From assembly GCA_021160245.1 (NCBI GenBank), contig JAGHCW010000010.1, positions 1 through 6,519 of the forward strand: 6,519 nt of DNA. Direction: 5' to 3'. The translations under genes and the position numbers were made by a program. The notes beneath the pieces were generated by a model. The model was not told the origin of the DNA. It ran no database searches and saw nothing but the letters and a program-made list of their open reading frames with translations. Positions within the stretch are counted from its first letter, which is position 1, and each line of letters opens with the position of its first letter. Of the stretch, positions 1 through 6,519 are shown piece by piece. The DNA comes from a bacterium. GTDB taxonomy: Bacteria; B130-G9.

Positions 1-1
1 C

Positions 2-3000
2 ATATTTTACCGGGCTGCCCGAACGGACATCGAGCGTCTCAAGGACCTGAAGGGCAAGACCTTCATGGCCGTCAAGGAGACGGCATTGGGGGGCTGGCTC
101 GCGGCCTGGCGCGAGATGAAAGATAGCGGCATCGATCCCCGTCAGGACTTCGCGGCCCTGGAATTCGGCGGCACACACGACGCGGTTGTATATGCGGTCA
201 GAGATGGCAAGGTCGATGCGGGCACGGTCAGGACTGATACTCTGGAGCGAATGGCGCAGGAGGGCAAGATACGCCTGGATGATTTCCGGGTGCTCCATGA
301 ATATACGGACAGAAGCTGTGAACTGCCCTTCTTGCATTCGACGCGGGCCTATCCGGAATGGCCCCTGGCCAAGCTCGAGCAGACGCCGAACGAGCTTGCG
401 GAAAAGGTCGCTGGCGCGCTGCTTTCGATGCCGCCAGATTGCGCCGCCGCTAAAGCGGCTGAATGCGCTGGTTGGACAGTTCCTCTGAATTATCAGCCCG
501 TGCATGATTGCCTCAAGGAGCTTCGCGTCGAACCATACGAAGACTACGGCAAGATGACGGCCGTGGATGTTATCCGGCGCTATTGGCCGTGGTTTGTGGG
601 GATCATCCTCGTTCTCGTCGTGAACATTCTGTTCACAGTCCACACGAGGCGACTCAACCGGAGGCTTGGTGCTGCAATCTCGAGATATAAGAGGGAGATC
701 GCCGAGCGGAAGTGGGCTGAGGAGGAGCTGAGGGAGAGCGAGGAGAGGTTCGGGGCAATCGCGCGGTCGGCGCAAGACAGCGTTATCATGATGAATAATG
801 ATGGGGATATCACATTTTGGAATCATGCGGCCGAGAAGATGTTTGGCTACACAAGTGACGAGATTATTGGAAAGGACCTGCATAGGACCCTTGCCCCACT
901 TGAGTATCACGAGGCTCACGATGTCGGATTCGGCAAGTTCAGGGGTTCTGGTGAGGGAGCGGCCGTTGGGAAAACGCTGGAGCTTTCTGCGCTCAGGAAG
1001 GACGGAACCCGGTTCCCGATCGAGCTGTCGATGTCGTCGGTAAAGATTCAGGGCAAGTGGTGTGCGGTAGGTATTATCAGAGATGTCACCGAGCGCAAGC
1101 GTGCGCAGGAGGCGCTGAGCGAATCAGAGGTCAAGTTCCGAACCCTATATGACTCGTCGAGCGACGCCGTGATGTTGCTTGACGAGAAGGGCTTCTTCGA
1201 CTGCAACGAGGCGACACTTGGGATCTTCGGCTGTGAGAAGCGGGATGAATTTTGCGGCAAGCACCCATCCGAGCTGTCGCCGGAGACTCAGCCGAATGGC
1301 GAAGATTCGATGAGTCTTGCGAACGAGCGGATAGGCGTGGCCATGAAAGAGGGCAGCTGTCGCTTCGATTGGGTTCACAAGCGCATCGACGGGAACGAAT
1401 TTCCGGCCGAAGTTTTGCTGAACCGTATGACGTTGGCCGGCAAAATAGTGGTCCAGGCGGTAGTGCGCGACATCACAGACCGCAGGCGGGCTGAGGATGC
1501 GTTGCGGGAGGCAAATCTGCAGACCGAGGTGGCGAACGCTGAGCTGAAGAATGCGATCGGTCAGGCCAATCGTTTGGCTGTGGAGGCGGAGGTGGCCAAC
1601 GCAGCCAAGAGCGAGTTCTTGGCGAATATGAGCCATGAGATACGGACGCCCATGAACGGAGTGATTGGTATGACCGGCCTCTTGCTCGATACGGAGCTGA
1701 CTTCAGAACAGCAGGATTACGCGGAGACAGTGCAAAGCAGCGCGAATGCACTGCTGACGATTATCAATGATATCCTCGATTTCTCAAAGATTGAGGCTGG
1801 GAAGTTAGAAATAGAGTCGCTGGACTTCGACCTTCGCACTAGTCTTGAGGATATGGTTGATATCATCGCTATCAAGGCTCACGAGAAGAATCTGGAGCTA
1901 ACCTGCCTCATCGAGCCTGATGTTCCCGCGTTGCTTCGGGGCGATCCGGGTCGGCTTCGGCAGATATTGATGAATCTATTAGGTAACGCGATGAAGTTCA
2001 CTCTTGAGGGTGAAGTGGCGCTATTTGTGAGCCTCGTCCATGAGGATGAGAAGCGCGTTATGATGCGCTTTGCCGTGAGGGACACAGGCGTCGGCATCCC
2101 TCAGGACAAGATTGATAATCTATTTGAGGCCTTCACACAGGTCGATGCCTCGACAACGCGCAAGTTCGGTGGAACCGGACTGGGACTGAATATCTCAAAG
2201 CAGCTTGTGGAAAAGATGGGTGGCGAAATTGGCGTAAAGAGCGAGGAGGGCAAAGGCTCAACATTCTGGTTCACGGCCAGTCTGCAGAAGCAGGGGCCGA
2301 AGAAAGCAATCCACGAGGCAAGGGACGAGGACATCCGCGGAGTGCGCGTGCTTGGCGTTGATGACAACGAGACGAACCGCCGTGTGCTGGCGGGTATGCT
2401 GGGTGTTTGGGGATACCGCCACGAGGAGGTCTCGGACGGGACGGCCGCCATCGCGAGACTTCATGAGGCCATTAAGGAGAATGACCCATTTCGCATTGCT
2501 GTCCTGGATATGCTTATGCCGGAAACCAACGGCGATGAATTGGGTAAGATGATCAAGGCGGACCCGTTGCTCAAGGACACCATACTGGTTATGATGACGT
2601 CCCTCGGCCAGCGGGGCGACGCAGCAAGGCTCGAGGAGATCGGATTCGCCGGGTACCTGACGAAACCCGTGAAGCAGGCACAGTTCTATGAACTTCTCAC
2701 GATGGTTTTGGGCCGCGAGACCGCTGACAAACCCTCGCAAGACCAGATTCTCACCAGGCACGCTGTGTCTGAGAATCGCAGACGCAAAGTTCGCATCCTG
2801 CTGGCTGAGGATAACATCATCAATCAGAAGGTCGCGCTCAAGATCCTCGATAAGTTGGGCTACCGGGCCGACGTGGTCGCCAATGGCCTGGAAGCGGTCA
2901 ATGCCCTTGAGACGATTCCTTATGACATCGTGCTGATGGATTGTCAGATGCCAGAGATGGATGGCTATGAGGCGACTGCCGCCATCAGAAAACTGGAAAG

Positions 3001-3568
3001 AAAAGCCGGCGCTCATATCCCCATCATCGCCATGACTGCCAACGCAATGCAGGGTGACCGGCAGAAGTGCCTCGACGCCGGCATGGATGATTACGTGTCC
3101 AAACCGGTTAGCTCACAGAGCATTGCCGAGGCTGTTGAGAGGTGGCTTGCCTCAGATGAGGCAGCAGCCGTCAAGCAGAAGCGGCCGAAGAACAAGGCCC
3201 CGGAAGAGACGCCAGCCTTTGACCATACAGAGCTGCTTGAGCGATTGGGCGGTGACGAGGCGATCGTCAGAGAGATAATGAAGATTTTCCTTCAGGATAT
3301 GCCTCTTCAGATCAAGAAGCTGGAGACGGCGCTTGAGAACGGCGATGCGTCTCTGGCAGAGCGCCAAGCACATACAATCAAGGGCGCCTCGGCCAACGTA
3401 GGCGCGTCTGCATTGCGGGACACAGCGTTTGAGATGGAAAAGCTCTGCAAGAAAGGTGATTTGGGCAGTGCGTCGGAGATTTTCAAGATGATTATAGATG
3501 AGTTCGAGCAATTGAAGCAAACGATGGTAAATTTAATTACGAAAGATACTCACGACAACAGCTGCTGA
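2..3568 (+). CDS. Hybrid sensor histidine kinase: PhnD/TtrS-like sensor, TM, 2 PAS, HisKA, HATPase, 2 receivers, HPt (5' partial)
   Basis: The frame is open to the left edge; 21 codons before the first ATG (65) already match the family ([14 protein letters not shown]), so that ATG is internal and the true start is upstream. Residues are counted from that Met. Domains seen: C-terminal part of a PhnD-like periplasmic binding domain (1-158; [39 protein letters not shown]); transmembrane helix (about 176-192); PAS 1 (228-345); PAS 2 (357-475); coiled coil (475-515); HisKA with HEIRTPMNG, phospho-His 524; HATPase (626-742) with N box N637/N641, DTGVGIP at 673 and GGTGLGL at 702; receiver 1 (760-876; D766, D767, D815, K867); receiver 2 (907-1025; E915, D916, D959, K1013); HPt (1056-1150) with AHTIKG, His 1103. 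All relay residues are intact. The family logic (BarA-type) is His to Asp to HPt His to an external regulator. PhnD-like sensors occur in TtrS/ThsS, so an oxyanion or sulfur-compound ligand is conceivable, but the ligand here is unknown. No cognate regulator is visible. Confidence 0.95.
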   Translation: MFYRAARTDIERLKDLKGKTFMAVKETALGGWLAAWREMKDSGIDPRQDFAALEFGGTHDAVVYAVRDGKVDAGTVRTDTLERMAQEGKIRLDDFRVLHEYTDRSCELPFLHSTRAYPEWPLAKLEQTPNELAEKVAGALLSMPPDCAAAKAAECAGWTVPLNYQPVHDCLKELRVEPYEDYGKMTAVDVIRRYWPWFVGIILVLVVNILFTVHTRRLNRRLGAAISRYKREIAERKWAEEELRESEERFGAIARSAQDSVIMMNNDGDITFWNHAAEKMFGYTSDEIIGKDLHRTLAPLEYHEAHDVGFGKFRGSGEGAAVGKTLELSALRKDGTRFPIELSMSSVKIQGKWCAVGIIRDVTERKRAQEALSESEVKFRTLYDSSSDAVMLLDEKGFFDCNEATLGIFGCEKRDEFCGKHPSELSPETQPNGEDSMSLANERIGVAMKEGSCRFDWVHKRIDGNEFPAEVLLNRMTLAGKIVVQAVVRDITDRRRAEDALREANLQTEVANAELKNAIGQANRLAVEAEVANAAKSEFLANMSHEIRTPMNGVIGMTGLLLDTELTSEQQDYAETVQSSANALLTIINDILDFSKIEAGKLEIESLDFDLRTSLEDMVDIIAIKAHEKNLELTCLIEPDVPALLRGDPGRLRQILMNLLGNAMKFTLEGEVALFVSLVHEDEKRVMMRFAVRDTGVGIPQDKIDNLFEAFTQVDASTTRKFGGTGLGLNISKQLVEKMGGEIGVKSEEGKGSTFWFTASLQKQGPKKAIHEARDEDIRGVRVLGVDDNETNRRVLAGMLGVWGYRHEEVSDGTAAIARLHEAIKENDPFRIAVLDMLMPETNGDELGKMIKADPLLKDTILVMMTSLGQRGDAARLEEIGFAGYLTKPVKQAQFYELLTMVLGRETADKPSQDQILTRHAVSENRRRKVRILLAEDNIINQKVALKILDKLGYRADVVANGLEAVNALETIPYDIVLMDCQMPEMDGYEATAAIRKLERKAGAHIPIIAMTANAMQGDRQKCLDAGMDDYVSKPVSSQSIAEAVERWLASDEAAAVKQKRPKNKAPEETPAFDHTELLERLGGDEAIVREIMKIFLQDMPLQIKKLETALENGDASLAERQAHTIKGASANVGASALRDTAFEMEKLCKKGDLGSASEIFKMIIDEFEQLKQTMVNLITKDTHDNSC

Positions 3569-3597
3569 TTGCAGAGGACGATGTGATCTCCTCTTGA
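3502..3597 (+). pseudogene. Possible remnant of the N-terminus of a response-regulator receiver domain
   Basis: In the frame +1 relative to the codon phase 3502, the bases at 3562-3594 read [11 protein letters not shown] and then a TGA at 3595-3597. This is very close to the canonical first strand and acidic pocket of a CheY-like receiver (hydrophobic strand, then E-D-D). It overlaps the last codons of the hybrid kinase and lies where a partner regulator gene is often found. No start codon with a ribosome site serves this frame, and none of the three frames after the stop continues as a receiver domain that I can recognise. It may be a decayed regulator gene or a chance match of about ten residues; the upstream limit given is simply the end of the open frame. 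Confidence 0.2.
3573..3594 (+). terminator. Weak hairpin just downstream of the hybrid kinase stop
   Basis: AGAGGA at 3573-3578 pairs perfectly with TCCTCT at 3589-3594 around a 10-base loop, starting five bases after the stop codon at 3566-3568. The stem is short, the loop is large and no T tract follows, so it is not a classic intrinsic terminator. It is listed as the only candidate in the expected place. Confidence 0.15.
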
Positions 3598-3756
3598 TCC
3601 CCAGGGCTTGGGTGCAGCTCGCGGAACATACAAATCCGGATGCTCGTGCCGGCATCGCCTCTATGAGCACTTCTCATCATTCAGACCCGGCAATCTCACT
3701 TGACTTCTGGCCCACTTGAAGCGACTCTTTGCGCTGTCGGGACTTGTTGAGTTGTG

Positions 3757-3768
3757 AACCTTCGGGTT
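3757..3768 (+). other. Small cUUCGg tetraloop hairpin in the leader of the second receptor gene
   Basis: AACC-TTCG-GGTT forms a 4-bp stem closed by C-G around UUCG, an unusually stable RNA tetraloop class. It ends 10 bases before the Shine-Dalgarno sequence at 3779. It has no T run, so it is not a terminator by itself. It could stabilise or shape the mRNA leader, but four base pairs can also arise by chance. Confidence 0.25.
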
Positions 3769-3778
3769 ATCGCGGTCT

Positions 3779-3787
3779 AGGGGGTGA
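3779..3787 (+). promoter_or_regulatory. Strong Shine-Dalgarno sequence that favours a TTG start at 3793
   Basis: AGGGGGTGA differs from the full anti-SD complement AGGAGGTGA by one base. Its core ends at 3784, eight bases before TTG 3793. The later candidate starts have weaker support: GTG 3811 has only GAAAG at 3795-3799, and ATG 3823 has no recognisable site. An in-frame TAG at 3778-3780 closes the frame just upstream. Confidence 0.6.
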
Positions 3788-3792
3788 ACTTC

Positions 3793-6519
3793 TTGAAAGA
3801 CAGCCATTGCGTGAATAAGCCAATGCAAACCGGTGGCAACCAGCCGGCGCTGCATCCTGCGTCCTGGCGCGCCTCGCTCATTTCCCTCGCCGTGTTTTTT
3901 CTTATGACCGTACTAAGCGTCATGGCGTCCTCTCTGGGTCTGGGCGAGGAGTCCCGGAAGGTGCTAGTCCTGAACTCCTACCACAAGGGCTACGCGTGGT
4001 CGGACAAGATAGTCAAGGGAGTGGAATCCGTCTTTGTGGTCGATGATAACATTGAGCTTTATGTTGAGTACATGGACACAAAGCGACATTTTAGCTCTTC
4101 GTACTTGAGCCAGCTGCGAGATATCTATGCGGAGAAGTTCAGCGCCGAGAAGTTTGAGCTAATCATCTCTTCAGACGACAATGCGTTCGATTTCTTGCTC
4201 GCCAATCGCGATGATCTCTTCCCTAGCGTCCCAATCGTGTTCTGTGGCGTTAACGACTTCCAGGACGCACGGATTGCTGGCCACGAGGGAATAACTGGGG
4301 TGAACGAGTCGCCTGATTTTGCGGGCAATGTCGAGCTTATTTTGAAACTGCATCCTGATACGCGCCGCATAGCGGTCATCAGTGACCAGACTATGACCGG
4401 CAAGGCTAATACCATGCGATTTCGGAGGATCACGCCCGACTTCGTTGACAAGGTTGAATTTGTTTACTTCACAGACAAGACCGTGTCGGAGTTGCGGGAG
4501 TCGCTTCGCTCACTGCCTGGCGACACCGTGGGCCTCGAGCTGTCCTTCTACAAAGACCGAGAGGGCAGGTCCCTGTCCTTCAAGGAGAGTGCTAAGCTGA
4601 TTGCCAAGAGCTGCAATTTCCCGGTCTACAACTCATGGGATTTCATGTTGGTCAATGGGATTCTTGGGGGAAAGATGACTAGCGGCTTCGAGCAGGGCAG
4701 AACAGCGGCCGAGATGGCGCAGCGGATATTGCGAGGCGTTCCGGTCGATATGGTACCCATTGTTCTGGAGAGTCCCAACGTCTATATGTTCGACTGGAAT
4801 GCGATGAGGCGCTTTGGTCTAAGGGCGTCAGACTTGCCGAAGGGAAGCGTGATCATCAATCGGCCAGTATCTTTTTTCGCTAGATATGCGGGCTATATCT
4901 GTGGGACGTTTGCTCTTGTGGTACTCCAAGCACTGCTCATCCTTAGGCTTCTTTACAGTCGAAGAATGCGTAAACGAGCGCAGAAGTCGCTGCGCGATCA
5001 TATAGGTCTGCTGCGCGTCCTGATTGACACGATTCCCAACCCGTTCTTTTACAAGGACCGCAACGGAGTGTATAAGGCCTGCAACAAGGCATTCGCGGAG
5101 CAGATAATGAGGCTGCCGCGAGATGAGATCATTGGCCGCTCTCTCCACGACCTCCCTAATGTGGTTCCCGGCGACCTTGCGGACGAGCATGCAGGGCATG
5201 ATGAACTCCTCTTCGAGGAGGCCGGGGCGCGGACGTACGAGGGGCAAGCGCTATGCGCAGACGGCGAACGGCGAGAGTTCCTAATCAGCAAGGCCACGTT
5301 CAAGGATGCCCCTGGCCATGCAGCCGGTCTAGTCGGCATCATGCAGGACGTTTCGGAGCTGCGACGCGCTGAAAGGGAGTCGGCGTTTCTTGGCTCGGTT
5401 ACGCAACAAGTAACGGACGCGATACTCGTTACAGACACCGATCATCGCATCACCTATGGCAATTCCGCGTTGGAGAAGCTATACGGGTATGCAAAGGAAG
5501 AGCTTCTTGGAGAAACGCCTGACTTGCTCAACGCGGAGCCCCTGACGGAAGAAATCCAGCGTGACATCTATGAGACGGTTTCTTCCGGCAAGACGTGGTT
5601 AGGAAGCCATCTGAACAGAAGAAAGGACGGAACGACCTTTATCTGCGAGATGAAAATCTCCCCACTCCGCGACGAGGATGGGGAGGTTCACTGTTATGTG
5701 GGGATCCTGAGAGACGTCACGGAGCGCGTACGAGCGAGAAAGGCGCTGCGCGTCCAGCGGGACCTGGGGGTCACGCTTAGCAAGACTGCGAGCGTGCAGC
5801 AGACGCTGGAACAGTTGCTTGCGGCGGTTTTACAGCTTGACGGCGTCGATTGCGGAGGCATTTACCTCGTTGACAGTTCTACGGGTGGTCTCGATCTGGT
5901 TCACCATCGAGAGCTCTCGGCGCGATTCGTGGAGACCAGCTCTTATTATGGGCTCGACGACCCCAGCACGAAGCTCGTCATGAAAGGCGAGGCAGTTTAC
6001 AGGAGCTATCCGGAACTGTTGACGGGTATGGATGAGACCAAGCTCGCCGAAGGTCTGCGCGCAATCGCTGTCGTTCCGATTCAGCATGAGGGACAGACCA
6101 TTGCCCTGCTCAATGTCTCAACACACGATAGCGATGAGATCCCCCCAAGCACCCGCCAGACAATCGAGACAATAGCGGCGCACACTGGCGACGTCGTCGC
6201 GCGGGTCCGCGCGGAGGCAGAGCTCCGGCAAAGCGAGGACCAATACCGGTGCATATTCAATTCTGTGAGCAATGGTCTTTTAGTATTCGACCTTGAGGGC
6301 CGAATCGTCTCAGCCAATCCTGCTGCCTGTCGTATGTATGGATATTCCCTTGATAAGCTCACATCTCTTTCGGGAAAGGACATCGTTCATCCTGCGTATC
6401 TACACGTCTTCGAGAAGTTCCTGAGCCATCCCGCGACAGAGGGTGAGTTTCACGCCGAGTCGGTTGACATTCGCGCTGACGGCTCGGAGATCAATGTGGA
6501 GATTACGGGCGCCTCGTTC
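3793..6519 (+). CDS. Transmembrane sensor protein: ABC_sub_bind-type periplasmic sensor, TM, PAS, PAS, GAF, PAS (3' partial, output domain outside window)
   Basis: The frame stays open for 909 codons to the right edge. TTG 3793 is chosen for its ribosome site; GTG 3811 and ATG 3823 are alternatives that change only the N-terminus. Residues count from TTG. Residues 27-45 are hydrophobic after W-R, a signal peptide or anchor with possible cleavage after VMA (45). Residues 56-356 match substrate-binding sensors of the PF04392 (ABC_sub_bind) type: VLVLNSYHKGYAWSD, ELYVEYMDTKR, LIISSDDNAFDFLL and VPIVFCGVNDF. A second helix (about 366-388) is followed by basic SRRMRKR, giving a periplasmic sensor and cytoplasmic remainder. 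Then come PAS 1 (403-525, ending GIMQDVSELRRAE), PAS 2 (535-648, ending GILRDVTERVRAR), GAF (660-805) and PAS 3 (from about 813, incomplete). Characterised PF04392 relatives bind small organic solutes such as aromatic amino acids; the ligand here is unknown. The output domain lies beyond the window: a histidine kinase is likely, a GGDEF/EAL output is possible. Confidence 0.9.
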   Translation, partial: MKDSHCVNKPMQTGGNQPALHPASWRASLISLAVFFLMTVLSVMASSLGLGEESRKVLVLNSYHKGYAWSDKIVKGVESVFVVDDNIELYVEYMDTKRHFSSSYLSQLRDIYAEKFSAEKFELIISSDDNAFDFLLANRDDLFPSVPIVFCGVNDFQDARIAGHEGITGVNESPDFAGNVELILKLHPDTRRIAVISDQTMTGKANTMRFRRITPDFVDKVEFVYFTDKTVSELRESLRSLPGDTVGLELSFYKDREGRSLSFKESAKLIAKSCNFPVYNSWDFMLVNGILGGKMTSGFEQGRTAAEMAQRILRGVPVDMVPIVLESPNVYMFDWNAMRRFGLRASDLPKGSVIINRPVSFFARYAGYICGTFALVVLQALLILRLLYSRRMRKRAQKSLRDHIGLLRVLIDTIPNPFFYKDRNGVYKACNKAFAEQIMRLPRDEIIGRSLHDLPNVVPGDLADEHAGHDELLFEEAGARTYEGQALCADGERREFLISKATFKDAPGHAAGLVGIMQDVSELRRAERESAFLGSVTQQVTDAILVTDTDHRITYGNSALEKLYGYAKEELLGETPDLLNAEPLTEEIQRDIYETVSSGKTWLGSHLNRRKDGTTFICEMKISPLRDEDGEVHCYVGILRDVTERVRARKALRVQRDLGVTLSKTASVQQTLEQLLAAVLQLDGVDCGGIYLVDSSTGGLDLVHHRELSARFVETSSYYGLDDPSTKLVMKGEAVYRSYPELLTGMDETKLAEGLRAIAVVPIQHEGQTIALLNVSTHDSDEIPPSTRQTIETIAAHTGDVVARVRAEAELRQSEDQYRCIFNSVSNGLLVFDLEGRIVSANPAACRMYGYSLDKLTSLSGKDIVHPAYLHVFEKFLSHPATEGEFHAESVDIRADGSEINVEITGASF

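Larger units (their letters stand above)
3569..3792. other. Intergenic region between the two receptor genes; no confident gene or promoter
   Basis: This 224-base gap holds no ORF with a convincing start and ribosome site. Seen in it: a 6-bp perfect inverted repeat (AGAGGA 3573-3578 / TCCTCT 3589-3594, 10-base loop) just after the upstream stop, without a T run; a 4-bp stem CCCA/TGGG at 3600-3612; and a cUUCGg tetraloop hairpin at 3757-3768. A TTGACT hexamer at 3700-3705 has no acceptable -10 element at 16-18 bases, so I call no promoter. Whether the second gene is transcribed by read-through or from its own promoter cannot be decided from the sequence. Confidence 0.6.

Noticed and set aside
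65-67. ATG at 65 as the true start of the hybrid kinase
   Set aside because: The 21 codons before it are open and match the binding-domain family, and a start here would remove the signal peptide and most of the sensor.
1145-1636. 163-codon open frame on the - strand
   Set aside because: It is a shadow of the second PAS domain and coiled coil of the hybrid kinase.
2258-3016. 252-codon open frame on the - strand
   Set aside because: It lies fully opposite the HATPase end and both receiver domains of the hybrid kinase, whose frame is supported by intact motifs; the reverse protein has no recognisable domain.
3700-3728. TTGACT hexamer as a possible -35 promoter element
   Set aside because: No hexamer 16-18 bases downstream resembles TATAAT; a sigma-54 site was also considered, but the GG/GC spacing is absent.
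3569-3792. Riboswitch, small RNA, tRNA, CRISPR repeat or insertion-sequence end in the gap
   Set aside because: No cyclic-di-GMP riboswitch core, cloverleaf, direct repeat series or terminal inverted repeat could be found by eye.
3661-3855. 64-codon open frame on the - strand across the intergenic gap
   Set aside because: It overlaps the ribosome site and the start of the second receptor, has no recognised domain and is short enough to arise by chance.

Overview
The window carries two large membrane-bound sensor proteins of two-component (or related) signalling, both on the + strand, separated by a 224-base gap. Base composition looks moderately G+C-rich. Large receptors with substrate-binding-protein sensors and many PAS domains are common in anaerobic, sulfur- and respiration-versatile bacteria such as Desulfobacterota ('deltaproteobacteria') and similar environmental lineages. 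That placement is inference from architecture only; nothing in the window fixes the taxon.

Region 1 (2-3568) is a hybrid histidine kinase whose 5' end lies outside the window. It reads: PhnD/TtrS-like periplasmic binding domain (C-terminal part), one visible transmembrane helix, PAS, PAS, coiled coil, HisKA, HATPase, receiver, receiver, HPt. All phosphorelay residues are present: His in HEIRTP, Asp in both receivers, His in the HPt domain. It is therefore probably a working multi-step BarA-like relay that passes phosphate to a response regulator not encoded here.

Region 2 (3569-3792) is non-coding as far as I can see. It has a weak hairpin just after the first stop, a short stretch that reads like the first residues of a response-regulator receiver domain and then hits a stop (possible gene remnant), a small cUUCGg hairpin, and a strong Shine-Dalgarno sequence for the next gene.

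Region 3 (3793-6519) is a second receptor, open to the right edge for 909 codons with no stop. It has an N-terminal signal/anchor, an ABC_sub_bind-type (PF04392-like) periplasmic sensor, a second transmembrane helix, PAS, PAS, GAF and the start of another PAS. Its output domain is beyond the window, so it could be a histidine kinase or a diguanylate cyclase/phosphodiesterase.

The window therefore looks like a signalling cluster in which two unrelated types of solute-binding-protein sensor, each built into a transmembrane receptor, lie in tandem. No transporter, regulator with a DNA-binding domain, mobile element, RNA gene or CRISPR array is visible. I did not find a clearly new biological system; the points most worth checking are the ligand of the cysteine-containing PhnD-like sensor, the tandem receptor arrangement, and the possible receiver-domain remnant between the genes.
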